Under the pieces are notes generated by a model. It searched no databases. It was not told the origin of the DNA and worked only from the letters and a program-made list of their open reading frames with translations. A DNA stretch of 64,000 nt from Bacillus sp. AFS006103 (GTDB taxonomy: Bacteria > Bacillota > Bacilli > Bacillales > Cytobacillaceae). Shown piece after piece: positions 1 through 8,916 of this stretch. The stretch covers positions 19,980 through 83,979 of the forward strand of contig NTXX01000077.1 of the NCBI GenBank assembly GCA_002559145.1, read 5' to 3'. Position 1 is the stretch's first letter. Every line of letters begins with the position of its first letter. Made by a program: the position numbers and the translations under genes.

Positions 1-2115
1 TTCATAGAAATTCCTTCAGTAATCTATAATCCCTCAAATTATCATCGAAAGAAAAACAATCGGACAATCTTTGAACTTGCACAGCAAACAGGTATTACGC
101 TTATTAATGAAAAGACTAATATTAAGAATAAGCATTTCCTGGATTTGATGGCAACACATCCTGCCCTAAAGGATGTTAATTTAGTTACGAGGAATCAAAA
201 TCCGACATCTTTCAGTTTTTACATTTTAGGACAAAAACATTGTAACCATCAATGGGATACGCCGATCATTTATGCAAAGAAGGATGACGAAGTATTACCC
301 TTTAAGGAAGCCTATTTGCTACTAACTAATAATCTTTTAATGCTAGAGGAAACGCAAGAATACCTTTTTGAAGTAAGTCACCAAATTTTAGAGATTCTCC
401 ATTATTATTATCCAAGAATCTATGAAATTGGTCTTCAGTTTGTGTTGATGGAAAATGGTGAAATTAGAATTAAGTCCACATGTCCTATCCTCACCCTAGT
501 GAAAGACATAAGTTTTAGCAATCAAAAAGTAGCTGGCACGATTCTTAAGTGGCCGATTGAGCTCGCTAAAGAAATCATGGACTTGAACAATGATGATCAA
601 ACCATGCACACGAATATTGGGGAAACTGAAGCAAACGTTCAGGAAAGCAATCTAGAATTACACCATGATAATATTACCCCGTTTGTCAAAAAATCAAGTC
701 CCCATTTTGAAAATGTTTGGGTGGAATTTAAGGTTTTTCATGATAATGAAATGAAAATGAAATTACCGGATCGACTTACCGAGAAGTGGAGGGAACAACC
801 TGAAATTGTAAAATTTGGGGTGAATGAAGAGACCTGTCACTTTGAAATTTACGAAGACGCAATTCCGCTAAGACATAATTCCTATCAGAATCCAGTGGAA
901 CTGTTTGTTTCTGACGCTTTGGTAAAACTTATGCATCTCCCTGTGGATCTGGTATATCAAATCCAATTTTCAGAGAGAAAGGCAATTATTGGTCCAACCA
1001 TCGGCTTTCTGCTAGGTGAAAAAAATCATGTCTATAATTTAGATTATATGGAGAAATTCAATGATCGTTTTGGGGAATACCATCGTTATGGCGGAGTAAC
1101 AATCGCCTTTTCAGCAAGTTCAGTCGATTGGGAAAAGAGAATTGCCTATGGGATGATCTATGACCCAGTAAAAAAACATTGGCGCTATGATTCTACCCCC
1201 ATCCCCTCTACCATCTACCGTCGAAATTTCCATCAAAAGAAAGATGATATTCGACAACTTGTGGAATTAACCGATAATCATTTATTTAATTCCTACCACT
1301 TCAAAAAATCAGATCTTTATTTACTAAAAAACAACCCGGAACTTAAGCAGCACTTACCGGCAACTATCCTTTTAGATACCATGGAAGAATTAATCAACTT
1401 TGTAATAGAAAATGGGAAGGTTATTTTAAAGCCTGTTAGCTTATCCAGAGGACGCGGAATTTTTATAGTAGAATTAGATTCTGAAACAGAAGGTTTTAGC
1501 TTATTCGATTATCGAAATATGATAAAGGTAGAGCACAGACTGAAGGATAAAGAAGAATTACAAGTACTGTTAGAGGAAATGGGAATTTTCGATCAAGAGT
1601 ATTTATTTCAAACCTATATCCCGCTCCTAAAGGTAAATAATCGATCCCTTGATGTCAGGGTTGTGATGCAGAAATATAACAAAAGGAAGTGGCAATGCTC
1701 AGGAATTGAATGCAGGGTTGCTCGAGAAGATGAGGAGTTAACCAATATTGCTCGGGGTGGAGAGGCGATGACATTGGAAACAGTCATCAAGAGTTCAACC
1801 CAAGGGCTAAACTTTTCGCTTGTTCACCGGAACATTTTAAACCTTTGCCAAAGGTTTTGCCGGATTATGGATCAAAAAAATGAACATTTCGCTGAATTTG
1901 GTATTGATATTGCTTTAGATGAACATGGCTTCCCGTGGATTTTAGAAGCAAATATATATCCCAGCTTCAAAGGCTTTAAGGCAATGGATTATGACACGTA
2001 TTTAAAAATCCGGACCCAGCCGATGTTTTATGCGGTTCAAATTCAAGGGTTCCAAATTCTTGATGAAGATGCGTATGGGAATAAAATTCGGTTCCGTGAA
2101 AGAGCATTTTTATAG
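1..2115 (+). CDS. YheC/YheD-family ATP-grasp protein, 5' truncated by window
   Basis: The frame is open from the first base, so the true start lies outside; 704 residues are visible. The C-terminal ~490 residues match the YheC/YheD (spore coat-associated) layout: an N-terminal part ending in 'PSTIYRR' (about residue 400), then an ATP-grasp fold with the nucleotide-binding stretch KPVSLSRGRGIF (about 475), a DVRVVMQ strand and the metal-binding end ILEANIYPS (about 650). The first ~165 visible residues look like a second, decayed copy: 'IPSVIYN...' followed by a helix/strand region resembling an ATP-grasp C-terminus but without the Lys/Glu/Asn motifs. So it looks like a tandem fusion with one live domain. 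Family knowledge: YheC and YheD are sporulation proteins of unknown reaction; ATP-grasp enzymes join a carboxylate to an amine. Substrate unknown. Ends in a hairpin shared with the convergent glycosyltransferase gene. Confidence 0.85.
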   Translation, partial: FIEIPSVIYNPSNYHRKKNNRTIFELAQQTGITLINEKTNIKNKHFLDLMATHPALKDVNLVTRNQNPTSFSFYILGQKHCNHQWDTPIIYAKKDDEVLPFKEAYLLLTNNLLMLEETQEYLFEVSHQILEILHYYYPRIYEIGLQFVLMENGEIRIKSTCPILTLVKDISFSNQKVAGTILKWPIELAKEIMDLNNDDQTMHTNIGETEANVQESNLELHHDNITPFVKKSSPHFENVWVEFKVFHDNEMKMKLPDRLTEKWREQPEIVKFGVNEETCHFEIYEDAIPLRHNSYQNPVELFVSDALVKLMHLPVDLVYQIQFSERKAIIGPTIGFLLGEKNHVYNLDYMEKFNDRFGEYHRYGGVTIAFSASSVDWEKRIAYGMIYDPVKKHWRYDSTPIPSTIYRRNFHQKKDDIRQLVELTDNHLFNSYHFKKSDLYLLKNNPELKQHLPATILLDTMEELINFVIENGKVILKPVSLSRGRGIFIVELDSETEGFSLFDYRNMIKVEHRLKDKEELQVLLEEMGIFDQEYLFQTYIPLLKVNNRSLDVRVVMQKYNKRKWQCSGIECRVAREDEELTNIARGGEAMTLETVIKSSTQGLNFSLVHRNILNLCQRFCRIMDQKNEHFAEFGIDIALDEHGFPWILEANIYPSFKGFKAMDYDTYLKIRTQPMFYAVQIQGFQILDEDAYGNKIRFRERAFL

Positions 2116-2119
2116 TTAG

Positions 2120-2164
2120 GAATGTCCCTTTAGGAACTATTCTTAAAAGGACATTCTATTTTTT
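2120..2164. terminator. Hairpin terminator between convergent genes
   Basis: GAATGTCC (2120-2127) pairs with GGACATTC (2149-2156), followed by a T-rich run to 2164. It sits between the ATP-grasp gene and the convergent glycosyltransferase gene and overlaps the latter's stop codon. Confidence 0.75.
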
Positions 2165-3328
2165 ATCGATTACCATTTGGATATACAATTGAAGAATGCG
2201 GTTAGAACTCTTCTCCCAAGTGAAATGCTCCATTACTCGTTCAACACTGTTAAGCCCTAACAATTCCACTTTTTTAGGATTGTTTAAGAGCTGAATGACA
2301 CAATTGGATAGTTCCACTTCAATATTTTGTGGATCTATCAAATACCCCGTTCTCCCATGTTCAATAACTTCTGGCATTCCCCCCATTTTAGTTGCGATAA
2401 CCGGAACACCACATGCCATTGCTTCTACATTCACTAATCCAAATGCTTCCTGTCCAATTGAGGGGACTAACACAATCTCTGCAGCCTCAAACCAATGGTG
2501 GATTTCCTCATGTGGGATAAACGATACAAACCGGACGTGTTCCGGAAAATTCTTTGCTAATTCAAATAATTTGTCAACATAGATGGTTCCTCTTTCTGAA
2601 CCATAAAACGCACTGCCGGCAATAAGTAATAAGGTGTCAGGCACCGCTTTGATAATTGAAGGCATAGCCCGAAGTATCTTATGAATTCCCTTTATTTTTC
2701 TTAAACGCCCAACAAATAGAATGATTTTCCTACCTGCAAGGTTCATTTGTTTAATAAACTTTTCTTTATTATTTATCTGATTTAATGACCATTTCGATTG
2801 GAATTGAGTAGTATCCACCCCTAAATAATTGACAATGACTTTATTTGCATCACAATCTGTTAGTTTTATTAAATAATCTTTAAGAAAATGGCTGTTGACT
2901 ATAATTTTATCAGCTTGATGGAGATTACTAATTAACGCTTCCTTTTCAATATGTGATTTAGAAATAAACATGGTCGAGTGCAGTGATAAGATAATCAGTG
3001 CATTTTGAAACTTGTGCCGAATGAGGGGAATATATTTTGGGCGATTTTCTATTTGGATGATATCGGGATTGAGTTTTGACAGTTTTGATATGACTTTTGA
3101 GAGGTACCTTGTCCAATGTCGATAAATAATCCTGACATAAGAAATATTTCCTTGTTTATCAACGGAAGGGAGATCTTTTGTCTTTTTCCCAAAGACTGTG
3201 AATTGAATATCGTTTTGAAGAACGTTGGTTTGCATCTCTACAACTGTTTCAACGGAACTTGAACGAGATGATGGAATGGGGAAGGAACCAGGGGTTATGA
3301 TGGCCACTTTTGGTTTTATTTTCATCAT
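2156..3328 (-). CDS. Glycosyltransferase family 4 (CotSA-like)
   Basis: A 390-residue GT-B retaining glycosyltransferase. The acceptor half starts with KVAIITPGSFPIPSSRSSS; the donor half has VGRLRKIKG and the nucleotide-sugar site GLVNVEAMACGVPVIAT followed by GGMPEVIEHGRTGYL. It probably moves a sugar from a nucleotide donor to an unknown acceptor. The closest named relative I can suggest is the spore coat glycosyltransferase CotSA, from length and the spore-type neighbourhood. I place the start at the first of two ATGs (3328) because AGAGGTG lies 6 bases upstream; the in-frame GTG at 3337 overlaps that ribosome site. It is divergent from the ATP-grasp genes at 3500-6875, suggesting a shared intergenic control region. 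It contains one copy of the GGTGTCAGGCACC word, coding for the common GT4 motif V-P-D-T. Confidence 0.88.
   Translation of the reverse strand: MMKIKPKVAIITPGSFPIPSSRSSSVETVVEMQTNVLQNDIQFTVFGKKTKDLPSVDKQGNISYVRIIYRHWTRYLSKVISKLSKLNPDIIQIENRPKYIPLIRHKFQNALIILSLHSTMFISKSHIEKEALISNLHQADKIIVNSHFLKDYLIKLTDCDANKVIVNYLGVDTTQFQSKWSLNQINNKEKFIKQMNLAGRKIILFVGRLRKIKGIHKILRAMPSIIKAVPDTLLLIAGSAFYGSERGTIYVDKLFELAKNFPEHVRFVSFIPHEEIHHWFEAAEIVLVPSIGQEAFGLVNVEAMACGVPVIATKMGGMPEVIEHGRTGYLIDPQNIEVELSNCVIQLLNNPKKVELLGLNSVERVMEHFTWEKSSNRILQLYIQMVIDKK
2633..2645. repeat. GGTGTCAGGCACC word, copy 1 (inside GT4 gene)
   Basis: An exact 13-base match to the word found at four other loci in this window. Here it is coding (read on the minus strand as V-P-D-T). 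Confidence 0.6.
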
Positions 3329-3499
3329 ACAAAGCACCTCTTAAAGTAATGTAACTTAGTGTATTCGAATATTTTATGAATGTTTCAAAAAAATTGGAGT
3401 ATTTATCTCCCCAAATCTATAATCCTTGCATTTAATAGTAAGAAGCGGTTTGTTGAGGTCACCTGAACGTAAACCCTATTTATAAGGCGGGGAAATAGC

Positions 3500-4585
3500 T
3501 TGAAACAGGAGTATATTGGAATTATCATCAGTTCGCAACTATATCAAGAAATTGTGAACGGTAAACAGTCACAAGTTTTAGCTTTCTATGAGGAAGCGGG
3601 TAAGATAAATAATCTCATTCCGGTTTATCTTCGGTTGGAGGATTTGCAGCCCGGTTTATCTGAGACAACGGGTTATGTGATGAATAGCTACGGTAAGTAT
3701 CAGAAAAATACTATTCCTAAACCCTTCGTTATTCATAACAGGGGCTATCAATGTAGCTCAGCAGCCAAGAAACAGCTTAAAAGTTTACAAGCAGAAGGCA
3801 TAATATTTTATAATGAATGGAATCAGTATGGGAAATACAAAATTCATAAGCTATTAGCGGAAAGTGAAGACTTAAGAACCCATCTCCCTGAGACGGTTCA
3901 ATTTAATCAAAGTAATATGTTCGAAATGATGGGGAAACACAGAGAATTAATAATCAAACCGAGCAGTGGTACATTTGGAAGACGTAACATGAAAGCAACA
4001 CGCCTAAACGACACAGAGTGGTTGTTAACCTATCCGCAAAAAGAAAGATGGCTGGAAGAAATCATCCTTGCAGACCGGTTACCATTGAAAATAGATTCTT
4101 TAGTAACGAGCGGGATTTATATTATCCAAGCGAGAATTCGACTTGCAGAATTTAATAATAATCCATTTGACCTTCGGGTATCTGTCCAACGAAATGGGAA
4201 TGGAGCATGGCAAGTGACTGGGATGGTGGGGAAAGTAGCCAAAACAGGCAGTTTTGTTACAAATGTTGCTCAAGGTGGTATCTGTTTTGCCTTTGAAGAT
4301 ATTCTAAGAAACCTTCCCGACTTGGATGATAAACAAGTAGTGGCTGACGTGGAGGAATTATCCTTGAAGGTTGCCGAGCAACTGAGTAATCAAATTGAAA
4401 ACTTAGCAGATATTGGACTTGATGTCGGGATTACAAGAGATGGTTTTCCCATGTTTATTGAATGTAATGCTCGAGATTTAAGGTTAACCTTTCGTCATGC
4501 ATTAATGTTCGAAACATGGCGAGATACTTACATTACTCCAATAAGCTATGGGAAGTACTTATTAACAAAAAGAATCAGCCAATAA
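3500..4585 (+). CDS. YheC/YheD-family ATP-grasp protein
   Basis: A 361-residue single-domain relative of the first gene. The N-terminal portion carries a short 'KPFVIHNRGYQ' equivalent of the family's P-x-x-x-Y/H-N-R motif. The ATP-grasp part has IKPSSGTFGRRNM (about residue 152), FDLRVSVQRNGNG (about 227) and the metal-binding end DIGLDVGITRDG...FIECNARD (about 310-325). The start is TTG at 3500 with GGCGGGGAAA just upstream. It heads a run of three co-oriented ATP-grasp genes (24-base gap to the next), likely one transcript. Reaction unknown; by family, ATP-dependent carboxylate-amine ligation. It could alternatively be a spore structural protein that keeps the fold. Confidence 0.82.
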   Translation: MKQEYIGIIISSQLYQEIVNGKQSQVLAFYEEAGKINNLIPVYLRLEDLQPGLSETTGYVMNSYGKYQKNTIPKPFVIHNRGYQCSSAAKKQLKSLQAEGIIFYNEWNQYGKYKIHKLLAESEDLRTHLPETVQFNQSNMFEMMGKHRELIIKPSSGTFGRRNMKATRLNDTEWLLTYPQKERWLEEIILADRLPLKIDSLVTSGIYIIQARIRLAEFNNNPFDLRVSVQRNGNGAWQVTGMVGKVAKTGSFVTNVAQGGICFAFEDILRNLPDLDDKQVVADVEELSLKVAEQLSNQIENLADIGLDVGITRDGFPMFIECNARDLRLTFRHALMFETWRDTYITPISYGKYLLTKRISQ

Positions 4586-4609
4586 AAAACACAGGGGAAG
4601 TAGGTAGAT

Positions 4610-5836
4610 ATGCAAACAATTATCTTTGTTGGAAGTAACAAATCAGGAACAAGCAGAGAAGCCCTCGGTACGTCAAAAACTATGGGTTATTATACAGTTC
4701 TATTAACGAACAGAAGAGAATTTGTCAAACAAATAGATGAATTTCCTGAAGTGGACCGGATGGTGTTTGTAGATAATTTATTTGAAAAGGAGATTGTCTT
4801 TTCAATCATCAAAAATCTCAAAGATGATCGAAAACAAATCTGTGCGGTTATTAGTTTCATAGATCCTTATGTTTCCTTTGCGGCACGAATCTCTGAAGAA
4901 TTAGGACTTTTTCGTGTGTCCAAGGATGCTTTGGTAATCATGGAGGAGAAAACACGTTTTCGTGAACATCTTAAAACGCTGCCTGTATCACCGAAATTTA
5001 CTATATTTCATGAAGAACAGTTGTCTATTCAGCAATTTACTGAGGAAAATCAGCAGCATTTACCACTGATATTAAAGTATCCAGTATCCAACGGGTCAAA
5101 GGATGTCTTACTAGTTGAAACCATCTCGGAGCTAAAAGCAGGATTAGAATATTTAAATAAAAAATTCCCTTCCAGCCCCGTTTTAATTGAAGAATATTTG
5201 TTTGGAACACAATACTTAATTGAAGTCGTTGTTAAGGATGGGCAGATTTCGATGGTGGCAGTAATTGAACAGGAGGTATCAAATGGTGAGCGGTTTATCA
5301 TTACTGGGTATTGTTATCCAGCCCAACTAGATCAAAAGACTTTTGATGACTTACAAAGCGCAGTTGAAAGTATTATTCAAGCGCTGAAATTGGAAAATGG
5401 AACATGTCATTTAGAAATGAGGCTCATTGATGGAAAGTGGAAGTTAATCGAAATTAATCCTCGTATGTCAGGGGGGGCAATGAATAGAATTATTCAAGAG
5501 GGAACCGGAATCAATTTAGTGAAAGAAACACTTAAACTCTACCTAGGGCAAGACCTGATCCTAGAAGCAACCAAAAAAACAAATGTTTATGCAAAATATC
5601 TTACTATTAATTCACGCGGCAGACTCATAAAAGTGACCGGCAAAAATAAAGCTTCAAATTATGATGGTGTTAAAGAGGTTTATGTAAAACCAAGAAAAGG
5701 TGCGATTTTAACAAAACCATTTTCACTGGGTGATCGCTATGCCTATGTAATTGCAACTGCTGATACCCCTGACAAAGCGAAGGAGATTGCCTTGTCAGCA
5801 TCAAAAGAAATCAAGTTTTATTTAGAGCCACTTTAA
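4610..5836 (+). CDS. ATP-grasp carboxylate-amine ligase-like protein
   Basis: 408 residues, from a different ATP-grasp branch than its neighbours (biotin-carboxylase/CarB-like, as in dipeptide-forming ligases). It begins with a Rossmann-like strand IIFVGSNKSGTSREAL. The ATP-grasp region has ILKYPVSNGSKDVLLV (about residue 155-170), the adenine-side IEEYLFGTQYLIEVVV (about 195-210) and the Mg-binding CHLEMRLIDG with IEINPRMSGGAMNR (about 268-296). The C-terminal ~110 residues form the small domain typical of these ligases. It is the member most likely to activate an amino acid or peptide carboxylate. It is sandwiched between two YheC/D-type genes (24 and 4-7 base gaps), so the three probably act in one pathway. 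Substrates cannot be read from sequence. Confidence 0.82.
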   Translation: MQTIIFVGSNKSGTSREALGTSKTMGYYTVLLTNRREFVKQIDEFPEVDRMVFVDNLFEKEIVFSIIKNLKDDRKQICAVISFIDPYVSFAARISEELGLFRVSKDALVIMEEKTRFREHLKTLPVSPKFTIFHEEQLSIQQFTEENQQHLPLILKYPVSNGSKDVLLVETISELKAGLEYLNKKFPSSPVLIEEYLFGTQYLIEVVVKDGQISMVAVIEQEVSNGERFIITGYCYPAQLDQKTFDDLQSAVESIIQALKLENGTCHLEMRLIDGKWKLIEINPRMSGGAMNRIIQEGTGINLVKETLKLYLGQDLILEATKKTNVYAKYLTINSRGRLIKVTGKNKASNYDGVKEVYVKPRKGAILTKPFSLGDRYAYVIATADTPDKAKEIALSASKEIKFYLEPL

Positions 5837-5843
5837 GGATGTG

Positions 5844-6875
5844 ATGATTTTGAAGTCAATCGGCATGCTTCACAATCGAAAAAATCCGCAAGAAGTTAAA
5901 AAAGCATACCCTTTTGCTGCTGTTGCAAAAATGGAGGGAATTCCTTTTTTTTATTTTTCATTCAACAATGTTGATTTTAATCTTATGAAAATTAATGGCT
6001 GGGTCTATCAACAGGGGGAATGGGTACAAACAGTAATGGACTTTCCAGCAGTCATCATTAACAGCTGCAACCCTAAGACGGAAAGGCAATCGGCTATTTT
6101 GAAAAAATTAAAGGAATATTCAATATTCACAAGTTATCCAGTTGGAAATAAGTTTAAAGTTTATAAAAAGCTACTGAAAGCGAACGAATTCTCTAGTTAT
6201 TTGATTCCTTCCGTAAGATTAAGTAATCCACAGGTGTTTAATTCTTTTCTTCAGCTGCATTCTTGTGCTGTTCTAAAACCAGTATCTGGAAACCAGGGTA
6301 AAAAAATATTGTTCATCGAAAAACTTAATGACATGCAAACGTTCAAATTAACGGACGGTCCCAATGTTCAACTGTATAACACAAAGGAAATGGAAGTTCT
6401 AATTGAACAGTTAGTCCTAGAGCAGAAATATTTGCTTCAGCCGTTTATTGAATGTAAAACAAAAGCCGGATTAACCTATGACTTTCGCTTACATGTTCAA
6501 AAAAATAGACAGGGTTTATGGGAAATCACATTGATTTATCCACGAATAAGCGGTAACGGTAAATTGATAAGCAATATTAGCAGCGGAGGGTACCGCGGCG
6601 ACTTAGAACCTTTTCTTTTTGATGAATTTGGGGAAGATTCCGAACGAATAAAAACAGACTTGGAGAAATTTGCACTGACAATTTCAGCCCATTTAGACAC
6701 ATTATATGAACATTCCTTCGATGAACTTGGGATTGACGTTGGAATCGATTCGCAGCAAAGTTTCCGGCTATTTGAAGTGAACTGGAGACCGGGTTGTAAA
6801 CACAGGGAATTTGAAGTGGCTAGGCGGCTAATTCCTTATTGTACCTACCTGGCTGATACTGCTCATAAAACATGA
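5844..6875 (+). CDS. YheC/YheD-family ATP-grasp protein
   Basis: 343 residues. The family N-terminal segment is followed by ATP-grasp motifs LKPVSGNQGKKILFIE (about residue 141), YDFRLHVQKNRQGLWE (about 212) and FDELGIDVGIDSQQ...FEVNWRPG (about 290-312). Glu and Asn of the metal site are kept. Starts at 5844 (ATG) or 5850 (TTG) are both possible: AAGGAT at 5835-5840 favours one of these over the GTG at 5841. Last gene of the three-gene ATP-grasp operon; its stop lies in the left arm of the terminator at 6871-6910. Function unknown beyond the family. Confidence 0.8.
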   Translation: MILKSIGMLHNRKNPQEVKKAYPFAAVAKMEGIPFFYFSFNNVDFNLMKINGWVYQQGEWVQTVMDFPAVIINSCNPKTERQSAILKKLKEYSIFTSYPVGNKFKVYKKLLKANEFSSYLIPSVRLSNPQVFNSFLQLHSCAVLKPVSGNQGKKILFIEKLNDMQTFKLTDGPNVQLYNTKEMEVLIEQLVLEQKYLLQPFIECKTKAGLTYDFRLHVQKNRQGLWEITLIYPRISGNGKLISNISSGGYRGDLEPFLFDEFGEDSERIKTDLEKFALTISAHLDTLYEHSFDELGIDVGIDSQQSFRLFEVNWRPGCKHREFEVARRLIPYCTYLADTAHKT

Positions 6876-6910
6876 AACCGACTGTCACAATAGGGGCAGT
6901 CAGATTCATG
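6871..6910. terminator. Bidirectional hairpin between ATP-grasp operon and sspL
   Basis: A 14-base inverted repeat with two mismatches (6871-6884 and 6897-6910), with A's on the left and T's on the right, separates two convergent genes. Confidence 0.65.
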
Positions 6911-6919
6911 TTTACGGGA

Positions 6920-7057
6920 TTATTTTGTATTCTTTTTCTTAGCCGCATTTTCTAGTTTACTCTTTGGTTCTTCAGCGAACTCGGCATCTTGACCATATCC
7001 TTGAGGATTAACTCCAGGGGCTTTTACGCCTCGATTTGCTTGCCCTTTTTTACCCAT
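6920..7057 (-). CDS. sspL: Small acid-soluble spore protein, SspL type
   Basis: A 45-residue ORF starting MGKKGQANRGVKAPGVNPQG and ending KLENAAKKKNTK. The 'GVNPQG ... DAEFAEEPKSKLE.AAKK.NTK' pattern matches the minor SASP SspL: short, charged, lysine-rich, no hydrophobic core. The start ATG at 7057 has a strong GGAGGTG seven bases upstream. Minor SASPs are made in the forespore and packed in the spore core, so the gene is direct evidence that the organism sporulates. SspN or SspO types are less good alternatives. Confidence 0.85.
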   Translation of the reverse strand: MGKKGQANRGVKAPGVNPQGYGQDAEFAEEPKSKLENAAKKKNTK

Positions 7058-7142
7058 TCACGTTCACCTCCCACTTTTTTTAGTATTTCCATACAGAATA
7101 ATAAAACTCGGACTTTCGAACAATAATGGCAGGGGTGATATA

Positions 7143-7634
7143 ATGAATAAAGGGATTTATTTAGCACTTCTCAGCATGGGACTAGCCCAAGGAATGAAAA
7201 TTCCAATTCACTTTTATAAAAAAAAGGAATGGCGCCCAGAGCTGTTTTTTGGTACCGGAGGTATGCCCAGCTCGCATTCTGCCGGCGTTTCTACCTTAAC
7301 AACATACATTGCGATGCAGAGAGGACTGCCAACCTTTGATTTTGCCCTTTCCCTCATCTATGGATTAATTGTCATGTATGATGCGCAAGGGGTTAGAAGG
7401 CAAACAGGCGAACTCACCTTAAAGGTAAATTCAATGAATGAATTAATTGAAAAAATTCATAAAGAGGAAAGTGTTGAATTTAAACAAGACTCACCAAAAA
7501 AGCTAAAAGAGATGTTAGGCCATCAGCCTGAAGAAGTTGTTGGAGGAGCCATTCTGGGTGTTTTAGTGGGGGTCATCGGTCACTTATGTACAAAAAAGAA
7601 TAGAAAATTATCAAAATTTAAGATAAGATTCTAA
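7143..7634 (+). CDS. Divergent PAP2-family membrane protein (DUF212, YuiD-like)
   Basis: 163 residues with the DUF212 signature GGMPSSHSAGVSTL (about residue 40) and MYDAQGVRRQTGE (about 80), plus hydrophobic helices at the N-terminus, the middle and near residues 135-150. The PSSH and YDAxGVRR motifs match the phosphate-binding parts of PAP2 phosphatases, so a membrane phosphatase acting on a lipid or isoprenoid phosphate is plausible but unproven. AGGGGTGAT precedes the ATG. It appears to be a single gene; B. subtilis YuiD has a similar length. Confidence 0.85.
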   Translation: MNKGIYLALLSMGLAQGMKIPIHFYKKKEWRPELFFGTGGMPSSHSAGVSTLTTYIAMQRGLPTFDFALSLIYGLIVMYDAQGVRRQTGELTLKVNSMNELIEKIHKEESVEFKQDSPKKLKEMLGHQPEEVVGGAILGVLVGVIGHLCTKKNRKLSKFKIRF

Positions 7635-7675
7635 AGGGATATTCACAGTTTTTTGGGGAGAGGGATGGCAAGTCA

Positions 7676-7945
7676 GTGGGTACAGTCGAAAATTATTTGC
7701 AACACTTGGAAGGAAAAGGATTTCAATTCCAAGAGGATGCAATTGGCTTTATTTTCTTTGGGAAACACTATACCAATGCTTCCGATGAAATGATTAATAC
7801 TGCCATTGAGCTAACATTAAAAGCACAAAAAAGTTTTGATGGCAGTTTTTATGTCTCATTGCTGGAAACATTAATTTCGAATAAGATTAACACAAGGAAA
7901 GATGCGATTAGATTCGTGAAAGAAAAGGAACTATTAGTGATATAA
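7676..7945 (+). CDS. Small conserved-looking hypothetical protein
   Basis: 89 residues, start GTG (7676) behind a GGGGAGAGGG stretch. Soluble and mixed alpha-helical by composition, with no signal peptide, membrane segment or metal motif. I do not recognise the family. It lies 41 bases after the PAP2-like gene and ends at a strong terminator, so it may be co-transcribed with that gene. Confidence 0.6.
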   Translation: MGTVENYLQHLEGKGFQFQEDAIGFIFFGKHYTNASDEMINTAIELTLKAQKSFDGSFYVSLLETLISNKINTRKDAIRFVKEKELLVI

Positions 7946-7950
7946 CCATG

Positions 7951-7982
7951 AAAAACTCCCTTTTGCGTAAGGGAGTTTTTTT
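7951..7982. terminator. Strong bidirectional terminator
   Basis: A 12-bp stem (AAAAACTCCCTT / AAGGGAGTTTTT) with a six-base loop and T or A tracts on both sides. It lies between the 89-aa gene and the convergent transporter gene. Confidence 0.9.
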
Positions 7983-8910
7983 AAGAGACCTTATCCTCTA
8001 TGGATTTGTTTTTTCTTAGTAATGGGATTTTGGTTGCTGGCATCTCGGCAAAGATCATTCCCGCAAAAATGAGGCAGCAGCCAATTAGCGCACTGTATGA
8101 AAGTCGTTCATTTGCCCAGTAATAACCTGTAATTGCTGCAAATACCGGCTCCATTGCAAAAATTAACGCCACACGTGTGGCTGATGTATATTTTTGGAAA
8201 TTGGTTTGAATCATAAATGCCAGCGCTGTTGCAAATATACTTGTGATGATCAGGGCAATCAGAACATCTTGCTTAAGCAGAATCGCAGGATTAAAAGACT
8301 TTTCCCAATCTTCAAACAGGAACGAACAAAAAATTGATAAGACAGCAACAGTCGAAATTTGAATGACAGTTAATAGCAGAGTCGGATATTTATTACTAAA
8401 CTTACCAGTGTAGATAATCTGCAGGGCGAAACTAATGGCACAAATGAAAACAAAGCCATCTCCTTGGTTTAATGAAGTGACATCTGTCATTGTAAGCAGG
8501 AATAAGCCGATGGTTGCCGTTAATACCCCCACCACTGCATTCTTGTTCGGAAACTGTTTTAATAACATCATTGAAAATATCGGAACAAGGACTACGTTTA
8601 AACCTGTAATAAAGCCAGCTTTGGAAGAAGTGGTATATAAAAGACCGATTGTTTGGGTGGCGTAACCAAGAAAAAGCCAAAATCCGATAAATACTCCTGA
8701 TAAAAGTAGCTTTATATCCAATTGTTTTAGCTGTTTTTTCTCAAATATCACAAGACAGAAAATCAATAATATCGCTGCAGCAAGAAAGCGAATGCTGTTA
8801 AACGAAAACGGTTCAAGAAAGTCTATCGCATTTTGAACTAATACAAAAGTAGTACCCCAGATGATTGTCACTAGGAGCAAACTTACATCAGCAACTAAAG
8901 GTTTTTTCAT
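7981..8910 (-). CDS. EamA/DMT-family transporter
   Basis: 309 residues with about ten hydrophobic segments in two homologous EamA halves: the first begins LLLVTIIWGTTFVLVQNAI, the second near residue 150. The family exports metabolites or amino acids in the inner membrane using proton exchange; the substrate cannot be predicted. The basic C-terminus (RKNKS) is cytoplasmic by the positive-inside rule. The start ATG (8910) lies 6 bases after the RNase H-like gene stop, so the two are likely co-transcribed. Confidence 0.9.
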   Translation of the reverse strand: MKKPLVADVSLLLVTIIWGTTFVLVQNAIDFLEPFSFNSIRFLAAAILLIFCLVIFEKKQLKQLDIKLLLSGVFIGFWLFLGYATQTIGLLYTTSSKAGFITGLNVVLVPIFSMMLLKQFPNKNAVVGVLTATIGLFLLTMTDVTSLNQGDGFVFICAISFALQIIYTGKFSNKYPTLLLTVIQISTVAVLSIFCSFLFEDWEKSFNPAILLKQDVLIALIITSIFATALAFMIQTNFQKYTSATRVALIFAMEPVFAAITGYYWANERLSYSALIGCCLIFAGMIFAEMPATKIPLLRKNKSIEDKVS

Positions 8911-8916
8911 AAAGTA

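Noticed and set aside
8432..8680. Minus- and plus-strand ORFs inside the DMT transporter gene
   Set aside because: Shadow frames of the real gene with no ribosome site or recognisable protein.
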